From UBA2387 sp019454665 (lineage in GTDB: Bacteria > Armatimonadota > Fimbriimonadia > Fimbriimonadales > Fimbriimonadaceae), in the NCBI GenBank assembly GCA_045862995.1, contig BTVX01000006.1, forward strand, positions 90,999 to 154,998: 64,000 bases of DNA, read 5' to 3'. The notes under the pieces are model-generated. The model saw nothing but the letters and a program-made list of their open reading frames with translations, had not been told where the DNA came from and searched no databases. The position numbers were made by a program, and so were the translations under genes. Shown here piece after piece: positions 31,895 to 39,624 of this stretch (the first letter of the stretch is position 1; every line of letters starts with the position of its first letter).

Positions 31895-33643
31895 ATGCGG
31901 ACCAAGTCGGCCCTTTGGGCCATTCTCGCCAGCCTTCCGTTCGCCGTAGCGCTGATCTTCGCGCAGGACGCCCCGGAAACGTCCGATCCGCCGCCTTCTG
32001 GACCGAGTGAAGAGGTTCTGGCGTGCATGAGTTGCCACGACCCCGAGGCCCAGGCCGGCCCAGCCGTCAACTACACGGCGCTCTCCAACTCCCCCCACAA
32101 GGACTTCGACTGCACGTCGTGCCACCCGTCCTACACGGCCGATGCGCCTCACACCGAGGAGATGCTGGCCGAGAAGGCCGATTGCGCCAGTTGCCACCCG
32201 GACGTCTCCGAGGAGTTCATGGCGAGCGTCCACGCCAAGCCGAGCGTCAAAGCCGGCGACCACCCCACTTGCGCCACTTGCCACGGCGGAGGCGACCCGC
32301 ACGCCGTCAAGATCGTCGGCCAGTGGTCGCGTCAGGCGAAGGTCGAAGTGTGCAGTTCGTGCCACCGGGATTCGGCACGAATGCAGGACTACGGCAAGAA
32401 CGTCGAGGCCGTCGCATCCTACGACCACAGCTTCCATGGCAAGGCGCTGCTCAAGTTCGGCAACCTGGACACGGCGATTTGTATGGACTGCCACGGACAC
32501 CACGGTGTGTTCGCCCACACCGACCCCAGGAGCACGGTTCACCAAGACAACCTGACCAAGACGTGCTCCCAGGCGGGGTGCCACGTGGGAGCGGGCCAGA
32601 ACTTCGCGGTCTCCGGCGCGAGCCACATGGACATCACGATCAGCCGCGAGCCCCTGCTCGGCGCGATCCTGGTGTTCTTCCGCGTGCTCGTTTTCAGCAT
32701 GGCGGCCTTCCTGATGATCGGCGTCGGGCTCGACCTGCGGCGGGCGATCATCGGCCCCGAGCCTCCGCGTTGCGGGCGATCCGTTGCGTTCATCTTGGGC
32801 CTCGGCTTCCTCGCGATCGTCGCGGCCATCTTCCAAGCCACGCTCAACCTGCCTGGCCCCCTCATCTCCAGCGGCATCGGCGTCGGCCTCTTGCTCCTAG
32901 CGGTCACGATCTTCAAGATCGAACAGCGGGGCAAAAAGCCCGAGCCTGAAGTTGGCCGCAAGTTCCTGCGCCTCACCGTCTTCCAGCGCATCCAGCACGC
33001 CGTCATGGCCATCAGCTTCGGACTCCTCGTGCTGACCGGCATGCCCGTCCGCCAATCGGAGAGCGACTTCTTGCGCAACCTCTACATGGCCATCGGAGGC
33101 ATGGAGGTCGGCCGCTGGATCCACCGCGTGGCGGGCGTCGCCATGATCCTGGTGTTCACCGTCCACGTCGCCCACTTGCTCTGGAAGTGGAAGAACGCCG
33201 GGTTCAAGTTCTCGTCCTGGACCATGTGGCCGAACAAGAAGGACGTGCTCGACTTCATCCAGTTGACCAAGTACTACCTGGGCAAAACGGAGGAGGAGCC
33301 GAAGTACGGGCGGTACAGCTTCCGTTCGAAGCTCGACTATCTGGCCGAGTACTGGGGCATCCCGCTCATGGGCGTAACCGGTCTCATCCTGTGGTTCCCC
33401 GTGTTCTTCGGCGGATTCCTGCCCAGTGTTGCGATCCCTGCGGCGTACATCGCCCACTCCTACGAGGCTGTGCTGGCGTTCCTAGCCATCCTGACGTGGC
33501 ACATGTACAACACCAACCTCAACCCGCACAACTTCCCCATGACGCGCCTGTGGCTGACGGGAACCTTGTCGGAAGAGGAGATGCGCCGCGAGCACCCGCT
33601 GGAACTCGACGCGATCTTGGAGAACGAGAAGAAGGCGACCTGA
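31895..33643 (+). CDS. multihaem cytochrome c fused to cytochrome b-type membrane domain
   Basis: 582 residues. After a signal peptide, residues ~40-245 carry seven haem c sites: six CxxCH (CMSCH, CTSCH, CASCH, CATCH, CSSCH, CMDCH) and one CSQAGCH with a four-residue gap. Then come membrane helices at ~250-270 and ~295-345 and a cytochrome b561/hydrogenase-b-type domain with helices containing QRIQHAVM and RWIHRVAG (candidate haem b His) to ~560. It plausibly moves electrons between quinone and periplasm, like NrfH- or Thr/Phs-type systems. No catalytic partner is encoded nearby. Confidence 0.75.
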   Translation: MRTKSALWAILASLPFAVALIFAQDAPETSDPPPSGPSEEVLACMSCHDPEAQAGPAVNYTALSNSPHKDFDCTSCHPSYTADAPHTEEMLAEKADCASCHPDVSEEFMASVHAKPSVKAGDHPTCATCHGGGDPHAVKIVGQWSRQAKVEVCSSCHRDSARMQDYGKNVEAVASYDHSFHGKALLKFGNLDTAICMDCHGHHGVFAHTDPRSTVHQDNLTKTCSQAGCHVGAGQNFAVSGASHMDITISREPLLGAILVFFRVLVFSMAAFLMIGVGLDLRRAIIGPEPPRCGRSVAFILGLGFLAIVAAIFQATLNLPGPLISSGIGVGLLLLAVTIFKIEQRGKKPEPEVGRKFLRLTVFQRIQHAVMAISFGLLVLTGMPVRQSESDFLRNLYMAIGGMEVGRWIHRVAGVAMILVFTVHVAHLLWKWKNAGFKFSSWTMWPNKKDVLDFIQLTKYYLGKTEEEPKYGRYSFRSKLDYLAEYWGIPLMGVTGLILWFPVFFGGFLPSVAIPAAYIAHSYEAVLAFLAILTWHMYNTNLNPHNFPMTRLWLTGTLSEEEMRREHPLELDAILENEKKAT

Positions 33644-33646
33644 CGC

Positions 33647-34813
33647 TTAGGCGTCGGGCCGTCCACCCAGGAACACGTCCCACACGCGGACGATGCGGTC
33701 CATGCCCGCCGAGGCCAGCCGCCGCCCATCGGGGCTGAACGTCACCGAGGCTACCGGCAGGTCGCTCACCTTGAACTTGAGGTGCTCGATGCCCTGAGTC
33801 GCGTTCCACAGGCCCACGATGCCATCGCGGGAGGCCGAGGCCAAGAGCCAGCCATTCGGGTGGAACGCCAAGGACTCAATGGGCCGCTCGTGGCCCCAGA
33901 TGACCTTGTGCAGCACCTGCGCACGCACATCGAAGACGCGGATCGAAAGGTCCACAGCAGCCACGGCAAGGTACCGGCCATCCGGGCTGAACGCCAGAGC
34001 GGTCACGGTCGAGCGGATCTCCTTGAACGTGTGGAGCATCGTGCCGTTGGCCCCGTGGTAGAGCTTGACGGTGGCATCGGCCGAGCCCGAGGCCAGATAG
34101 CGGCCATCGGAAGACCACGCGACGGCCGTGACCGATTGCTCGTGCTTCTGCGACGAGAAGACGGTCAGCCCCGAAACGGTCTCGTTCACGCGGATGCGGC
34201 GCTTGGCGGAGCCTGTGGCCACGGCTCTCCCGTCCGCCGAGATCGCAAGGCACGACACCCACTGCAGGTCGGCATCGCGCCAAACGTTGACCGATTCGCC
34301 CTGCACTTCCCAAACCGCGACCATCGAGTCCGTCGCTCCGGCGGCGACCACGCGCCCATCGGGGAACGAGCGCACCGCCGAAACCACGCCGCCTTCCAAC
34401 CTCTTCCGGCGCTGGATTCCTGGATGGCTCAGATCCCACCACACGATTTCGTTGTCGAAGCTGCTGCTGACCAATTGCGACATGTCGTTGGTGAACGACA
34501 GCGAGTAGATCGGGGTGCGATGGGCCCGGAGCCGGTGGCTCAGCCGAACGTAGACAGGGATGGGCGCCTCTTCGCGCTCGGCGACGGCCTGTCCGGCGAA
34601 GAACCCCGCACCCAGCGTGGCGTCGTACTCCATCCGCGACGTGGGGTCAATCAGCGTGCTGAACGCTTCGTTGATCCGCGCCATTTGTTCATGGCTGTCC
34701 GGGTTCGGGTTGACGTCGGGGTGGTAGCGCCGCGCCATGCGCCGGTAAGCCTTTTTCAGCTGGACCGGCTCGGCGCTCTGCTCGACGCCCAAAATGTCGT
34801 AGAAAGTGGGCAA
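33647..34813 (-). CDS. J-domain protein fused to WD40 propeller
   Basis: 388 residues from the TTG at 34813, chosen because CATAAT lies seven bases upstream; a TTG at 34834 would add seven residues. Residues 1-65 form a J domain with the essential HPD (31-33) and the usual ILGV start. After a ~30-residue linker come six to seven WD40 repeats to the C-terminus (VWWDLS, AVWEV, VKLYHG, IRVFDV, VGLWNA, VRVWDV blades). The J domain would recruit DnaK and the propeller would bind a client. Divergent from hemW with overlapping promoters. Confidence 0.85.
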   Translation of the reverse strand: MPTFYDILGVEQSAEPVQLKKAYRRMARRYHPDVNPNPDSHEQMARINEAFSTLIDPTSRMEYDATLGAGFFAGQAVAEREEAPIPVYVRLSHRLRAHRTPIYSLSFTNDMSQLVSSSFDNEIVWWDLSHPGIQRRKRLEGGVVSAVRSFPDGRVVAAGATDSMVAVWEVQGESVNVWRDADLQWVSCLAISADGRAVATGSAKRRIRVNETVSGLTVFSSQKHEQSVTAVAWSSDGRYLASGSADATVKLYHGANGTMLHTFKEIRSTVTALAFSPDGRYLAVAAVDLSIRVFDVRAQVLHKVIWGHERPIESLAFHPNGWLLASASRDGIVGLWNATQGIEHLKFKVSDLPVASVTFSPDGRRLASAGMDRIVRVWDVFLGGRPDA

Positions 34814-34823
34814 ACTTCCTATT

Positions 34824-36023
34824 ATGAAACTCAACGACGAAGGGCGATTGCTACCCCGGGACGCTTTGGCCGTCTATGTCCACAGTCCTTTTTGCCCTTC
34901 GAAGTGCGGCTATTGCGATTTCAACAGCTACGCCATGACCGGCGAGGTGATCGAACGCACCTGCCGCGCCACCATCCGCCAGATTCTCGATTCGCCGAGC
35001 CGGGGCCGCCCGGCCAAAACGGTTTTCTTTGGTGGGGGCACGCCCACGTTCGTTCCCGTTGAACTCCTGGTGGAGATGTTGGAGGCGGTTTTCGAGGTCC
35101 ATCCGCCGGTCGAGGGAGCGGAGATCACGTCCGAGGCCAATCCGGGCACTGTGGATGCCGAGAAGTTCGCCGCCATGCGCAAGGGGGGCTTCAACCGCAT
35201 CAGCCTTGGCGCGCAGAGCTTTCTCGATGACGACTTGGTTCGGCTGGGCCGAGTGCATCGGCACGGAGAGATCGAGCGTGCCGTCGCTGCCGCTCGCTCG
35301 GCCGGGTTCGAGAACGTCAACCTCGACCTGATGTTCGCACTCCCAGGACAGACGATGCGCGGATGGCGCGACAACCTCGACCGCGCCTTGGCCATGGGCA
35401 CCGAACACCTCAGCCTGTACTGCCTGACGTTGGAGCCCAACACGGCCTTCTACAAAGAGCACCTTCGCGGCACGCTGATCTTGCCCGAGGACGACGTGCA
35501 GGCCGAGATGTACGACCTCGCTGTCGAGCGGACGGGCGAAGCCGGAATGGCGTGCTACGAGATCAGCAACTTCGCCCGACCGGGCCGCGAATGCGCCCAC
35601 AACCTGGCCTATTGGCGGTGCGAGGAGTACGCCGCCTACGGCCCGGGTGCGGTGGGTTGTCTGGCCGACGAGCCGGGTTCGCCTTGGCACGCCCCGCGCA
35701 CCCGGTTCACCCACCTCAAGCACCCCGAACGCTTCTGCGCTGCCATCGAGAGTGGCCAAACCACGGTGTTCGAATCCGAGTCCTTGGACGCCGAGGCGCT
35801 TCGCCTGGAGAGGGTGATGCTGGGGTTGCGCCTTGCCGAGGGCCTCGACCCCGTTGGCTTGGCGCTCGACCCCCGAGCCGTGGCTGGGTTGGAGTCTTTG
35901 GGCTGGCTCTCGCGCGGCGAGGGGAGGCTGGCGCTGACGCCAGAAGGGCGGCACTTCTGCTCGGAGGTGGCGCTGCGCTTGGTCAGCGGCGTTGCCGCTT
36001 CGTCCGTTCCAGCAAGCTCATGA
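34824..36023 (+). CDS. hemW: radical SAM haem chaperone HemW (coproporphyrinogen oxidase-like)
   Basis: 399 residues. The radical SAM cluster motif CPSKCGYC has Cys24, Cys28 and Cys31. FFGGGTPTF, EANPGT and LGAQSF follow, as in HemN/HemW. The N-terminal extra Cys region of true HemN is missing, so the haem-transfer HemW role is likelier than porphyrinogen oxidation. The ATG at 34824 is preferred over a GTG at 34806. Its last 41 bases overlap the convergent ankyrin gene. Confidence 0.88.
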   Translation: MKLNDEGRLLPRDALAVYVHSPFCPSKCGYCDFNSYAMTGEVIERTCRATIRQILDSPSRGRPAKTVFFGGGTPTFVPVELLVEMLEAVFEVHPPVEGAEITSEANPGTVDAEKFAAMRKGGFNRISLGAQSFLDDDLVRLGRVHRHGEIERAVAAARSAGFENVNLDLMFALPGQTMRGWRDNLDRALAMGTEHLSLYCLTLEPNTAFYKEHLRGTLILPEDDVQAEMYDLAVERTGEAGMACYEISNFARPGRECAHNLAYWRCEEYAAYGPGAVGCLADEPGSPWHAPRTRFTHLKHPERFCAAIESGQTTVFESESLDAEALRLERVMLGLRLAEGLDPVGLALDPRAVAGLESLGWLSRGEGRLALTPEGRHFCSEVALRLVSGVAASSVPASS

Positions 36024-37239
36024 ACTGCGTCTTCCGTTCGTCCACGTTGGACTGGAACTGCAGCGGTCCGCGGCGCAAAGGTCCTGGCGTCGGCGGCACG
36101 TCTTCGACGATGGCCTCGACGATCTGACGCACCGTATGGCCGCGTCGGTCTCGTGCCTCGACGTTCGCCCCGCCTTGAATGAGAATCTCCGCGGTCACGG
36201 GCAGCACCATCCCTGCGAGAAGATGCAAAGGCGTGTCGCCGTCCGCGTTCACGGCGTTCGGGTCGGCACCGGATTCGAGGAGTGCGCGAATCGCGTTGCG
36301 GTTGCCGTTGGCTGCGGCCACGTGGAGCGGCGTTTCGTTGCGATGGCTGCGCACGTTGGGGGCGATCCGTTCGGCGATGGCTCGGACGGCGCCCTCGTCC
36401 CACATGCTCGCCGCCGCGTAGTGGAGCGCCGTGTACCCCTGCCGGTCCGGTGGCGGAAGCTCGGCTCCGTAGCGAAGGAGGTCCACGGTCAGGGCGCTGT
36501 TGCCCATCAGGGCGATGTCGAGCGGTCGGTGGCCCCGCTGGGCCCGCGCGTTGGGGTTCGCGCCCGCTTCCAGGACGACGCGGCCAGCGGCAATGGCTCC
36601 GGCGATCACGGCGTGGTGCAGCGGCGTCCGTCCTTCTTCGTCGCGCGCCTCAAGGTCGGCCCCGTGCGCGACGAGAAGCCTCGCCACCGATTCCGAGTTG
36701 CGGACGCAGGCCAGATGGAGGGGACGAAGGCCCGACCCGCTCACCGCTTCGATGTTCGCTCCAGCCCGGATGAGCGCCGCGGAAGGGGCGTCGCTTTGGC
36801 CCCGGGAAGCCAGATGCAAAGCCGTGTTGCCCTGCTCGTCCACCGCCTCGAGGTTGGCGCCGTGGGCCAGAAGCAGTTCGATCTCGTCGGCCCTGCCCAG
36901 AAGGGTCGCTCGATGCAGGGCCGACGTCACACCTTCTGCGGTGTTCACTTGCGCCCCGCGACCGATCAGCATCCGGGCGATCTCGGTGCGGCCCCTTGCG
37001 ACGGCGAGTTCGAGCGGCGTAAGGCCGTCGTACGACGCTTTGTTCGGATCGGCGCCGATGGCGAGCAGCCACCGAACCGCCCCGTCGTCGCCTCGGTTGA
37101 TCGCTTCGAACATCGAGGACGGCGACCGCATCGTGGCCACCTTCCCGGCACCGACCAACCCGACGGCCAACAGGGCGACGACGACCAATGCCGCCCATTG
37201 GGCCAGCCGAGGATCCCTTCGGCGCTTGGGTTTGCGCAT
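35983..37239 (-). CDS. membrane-anchored ankyrin-repeat protein
   Basis: 418 residues. A basic N-terminus (KPKRRRDPR) precedes one membrane helix (about 15-37). About ten ankyrin repeats fill residues ~40-375, recognisable by TPLELAVARGR, TALHLASRG, RPLHLACVRN, TPLHHAVIAG and similar lines each followed by a GAD/GAN turn. The C-terminal ~45 residues are unassigned. With the positive end inside, the repeats should face the periplasm. It is divergent from the ECF sigma factor gene (100-base gap), so a role in that regulatory circuit is possible but unproven. Confidence 0.85.
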   Translation of the reverse strand: MRKPKRRRDPRLAQWAALVVVALLAVGLVGAGKVATMRSPSSMFEAINRGDDGAVRWLLAIGADPNKASYDGLTPLELAVARGRTEIARMLIGRGAQVNTAEGVTSALHRATLLGRADEIELLLAHGANLEAVDEQGNTALHLASRGQSDAPSAALIRAGANIEAVSGSGLRPLHLACVRNSESVARLLVAHGADLEARDEEGRTPLHHAVIAGAIAAGRVVLEAGANPNARAQRGHRPLDIALMGNSALTVDLLRYGAELPPPDRQGYTALHYAAASMWDEGAVRAIAERIAPNVRSHRNETPLHVAAANGNRNAIRALLESGADPNAVNADGDTPLHLLAGMVLPVTAEILIQGGANVEARDRRGHTVRQIVEAIVEDVPPTPGPLRRGPLQFQSNVDERKTQFMSLLERTKRQRR

Positions 37240-37314
37240 GGTCGCTTTCAGTATATGGGACGCCCGATCCAGGCCGACGGACTCACCGCGCAAAAAAGCG
37301 CGCAACTCTTTGCA

Positions 37315-37338
37315 ACATATCATTGTATAATGATATGT
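37315..37338 (+). promoter_or_regulatory. perfect inverted repeat over the -10 of the sigma factor gene
   Basis: ACATATCATT-GTAT-AATGATATGT: 10-bp arms and a 4-base centre. TATAAT (37326-37331) lies inside it, eight bases before the ATG at 37340, so a transcript would start at or next to the start codon. It probably works as an operator. No good -35 is present, so an activator is conceivable. Confidence 0.65.
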
Positions 37339-37339
37339 C

Positions 37340-37918
37340 ATGTCCGCCGCCCTCCCTTCCTTCCGATCCGAGGCTGTCCGAAACGAGTTCGAGCGCCACG
37401 TCACGTCCACTCGAAGGCGAGCCTATGCCATGGCCCTTCAGCTCACGCGCAATCCGGTCGAGGCGGAGGACCTCGTGCAGACCACCATGCTCAAGGCTTG
37501 GCGCGGCTATGAGGGCTATCTGCCCGACAAGCCGTTCCTGAACTGGCTGCTGAGGATCATGCAGCGCGCCTATCTGGATTTGCGGCGCCGCGAAAACCCG
37601 GCCCGGCGCGCCGATTCGCTCAACGCCCTCGTGTCGCCTTCGGACGGCGAGACCCACGAACTCCCCATTCCGGACCCGCGCCCCAACCCCGAGGCGGAAG
37701 CGATGAGGGACGAATCGGCCTCCGAACTGATTCAGGCCCTTTACGAACTGCCCGAGGCCTATCGCGAGGCCATCCGCCTCTGCGACCTGCTCGGGATGAG
37801 CTACGCCGAGATCGCCGAGGTCCAAGGCACCACGATCGGCACGGTGCGTTCGCGCATCCACCGAGGCCGACGCATGTTGCGCGACCTTGTGGAAGAGCGC
37901 GGCATCACCCTATCGTGA
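37340..37918 (+). CDS. ECF-type RNA polymerase sigma factor
   Basis: 192 residues. Region 2 spans ~15-85 (the core-binding segment reads NPVEAEDLVQTTMLKAWRGY). Region 4 spans ~125-185 with the helix-turn-helix YAEIAEVQGTTIGTVRSRIHRGR. No regions 1 or 3, as in group 4 sigma factors. No anti-sigma with a zinc motif is adjacent; the divergent membrane ankyrin protein is the only candidate partner. The ATG is part of a palindromic promoter. Confidence 0.92.
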   Translation: MSAALPSFRSEAVRNEFERHVTSTRRRAYAMALQLTRNPVEAEDLVQTTMLKAWRGYEGYLPDKPFLNWLLRIMQRAYLDLRRRENPARRADSLNALVSPSDGETHELPIPDPRPNPEAEAMRDESASELIQALYELPEAYREAIRLCDLLGMSYAEIAEVQGTTIGTVRSRIHRGRRMLRDLVEERGITLS

Positions 37919-37928
37919 CGAACCAGTC

Positions 37929-38861
37929 CTAGCCGCGCCCGATCCGAACTTCTGGTTCGACGCGCAGTTTGCCGCCAACGGGAAGGCGGAGAATCGTCAG
38001 CGGCGAAGCGAGCTGAGGGCCCGATCCGACCGAGTCTCGGTAGCGGACGATCACCTCGCCGGATTCGGTGCGGCCGGCGGTGGTAATGCTGACCGGCCCG
38101 CGCCCGACGCCGGGCGAGATCGCCACGAGTCGTTCGCGCGACCAATCCACGCCTGGCGAACCCGAGGCCTGGACTCCGCTAGCCAGCGACCAGAACCGGC
38201 TGTATTCCACATCCGAGGTGAGGACGTGGACGCCCAGCAAATCGGTGTTGGTGGTCCACCCGCTGTAAAACGTCGTGTAAGGAACGCGCTCCACGATGAC
38301 GACGACGACGGGCGGCGGGGGCGGCGCCTGTCCGTGATAGATCTTCACCCCGCTGGGCAGCGTGGTCACGGTGCCAGGGGCGCCGCCAATGGACCCCGAC
38401 GCGGCGTTCGCGAACTCCTTGGCGAACCGGAACACGCCGGCCGTTCGGGGCACTCGAATCAGGACGAAGGGGCTGGTTTGCACTTGCGCGACCATCGCGT
38501 CGCGGGCCGGCTGGTGTTCCACCCACGTCACGAGAAGGTCGCCGGCATGGACGCGGTTGATCGAACGCACGCTCACGCGGTAGCCGCCCGTCTGCCGAAG
38601 GCCCAGGTGAATCGCGATCAGATGATGGGTGTTCCAATCCACGTCACGGGGCGCCTCGTGGGCCGGGCGACCGGTGAGCTGGGTCCAGTACCGCTGGAAG
38701 TCACCCTCGGTCTGCAGGATGGTCTGGCTCTCGCGCGTGATGCGCGAGTTCTGGCCCTCTTGATAGGTCGAGAAACCGACCGTGGCGTCCAACCCAGTCT
38801 TGAACTGGGCAGACGCCAGGACGGCGAACACGAGCGCTCCGAGCGTGGCGAAGTACCTCAC
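37929..38861 (-). CDS. exported protein with two PrcB-like domains
   Basis: 310 residues from a GTG at 38861, with a signal peptide (residues 1-18, ending ASAQ). Residues ~45-145 look like the PrcB C-terminal domain (FQRYWTQLTG, DVDWNTHHLIAIHLGLRQTGGYRVSV, VTWVEHQPA, SPFVLIRVP). A second diverged copy spans ~215-305 (FWSLASG, VDWSRERLVAIS, EVIVRYRDS). A Pro/Val-rich linker joins them. PrcB binds a surface protease in spirochaetes; here a protease partner is not adjacent. Convergent with the sigma factor gene. Confidence 0.65.
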   Translation of the reverse strand: MRYFATLGALVFAVLASAQFKTGLDATVGFSTYQEGQNSRITRESQTILQTEGDFQRYWTQLTGRPAHEAPRDVDWNTHHLIAIHLGLRQTGGYRVSVRSINRVHAGDLLVTWVEHQPARDAMVAQVQTSPFVLIRVPRTAGVFRFAKEFANAASGSIGGAPGTVTTLPSGVKIYHGQAPPPPPVVVVIVERVPYTTFYSGWTTNTDLLGVHVLTSDVEYSRFWSLASGVQASGSPGVDWSRERLVAISPGVGRGPVSITTAGRTESGEVIVRYRDSVGSGPQLASPLTILRLPVGGKLRVEPEVRIGRG

Positions 38862-38901
38862 ATGGGGTTAGACGCGCACGCGTTCGGAGCGCAACACCGA
38901 A

Positions 38902-39594
38902 TCAGTCCTCGACGGCCACGAGCTTGTAACCGTAGCCCCGCATGGTCTGCAAGAACAGCGGGTCGTTGGGGTCTTTCTCGATCTTCTTGCGGATGCGATA
39001 GATGTAAACGTCCAGCGAGTTGCTGTTGAAGTCCATGTCGTAGCCCCAGACGCTCTTGAATAGTGCGCCCCGGCTGACGGCGCGGTCGGGGTTGCGGGCG
39101 AGGAATGCCAGCAGTTCGAACTCGCGGTTGGTCAGGTTGACCGCCTTGCCGTCAACGTAGGCGTCGCGTCGCTCGAAGTCGATCTCGAGGCGTCCGAACG
39201 CCCCCGAATCCGTGTCCTTCTTCTTGTACTGGTTGGCGCGGCGCAGATGGGCACGCACGCGGGCCACCAGTTCGGTCGGGTCGAAGGGCTTGGTGAGATA
39301 GTCGTCCGCGCCGACTTCGAAGCCCGTGATCTTGTCCACGAGTTCGGATCGCGCCGTGAGCATCAGCACTGGGAAGTTCCAGCGCTTGCGCACGCGTTTG
39401 CACGTCACGATGCCGTCATCCCCCGGCAGTCCGAGATCGAGGATCAAGAGGTCGAAGGCTCGTTGCTCCATGAGCGACATGCCGTCCTCGCCAGAGGTGG
39501 CGGTTTCAACCTCGAATCCCTCTTTTTCGAACAGTTTGCGCAGGTTTTCCTGCAAAAACTTGTCGTCGTCAACGATCAACAATCGGTCAGTCAT
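38902..39594 (-). CDS. OmpR/PhoB-family response regulator
   Basis: 230 residues: receiver domain with phosphoacceptor Asp53 in ILDLGLP and Lys in YLTKPFDP, then a winged-helix DNA-binding domain with LTNREFELLAFLARNPDRAVSR and a C-terminal IRKKIE/TMRGYGYKL. The start is taken at 39594; an ATG at 39606 adds four residues. It lies 30 bases after the sensor kinase stop, so the two form a two-component pair. No target is indicated. Confidence 0.92.
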   Translation of the reverse strand: MTDRLLIVDDDKFLQENLRKLFEKEGFEVETATSGEDGMSLMEQRAFDLLILDLGLPGDDGIVTCKRVRKRWNFPVLMLTARSELVDKITGFEVGADDYLTKPFDPTELVARVRAHLRRANQYKKKDTDSGAFGRLEIDFERRDAYVDGKAVNLTNREFELLAFLARNPDRAVSRGALFKSVWGYDMDFNSNSLDVYIYRIRKKIEKDPNDPLFLQTMRGYGYKLVAVED

Positions 39595-39624
39595 GAGTCC
39601 TTTCATCCAACAGCTCTTTCGATG

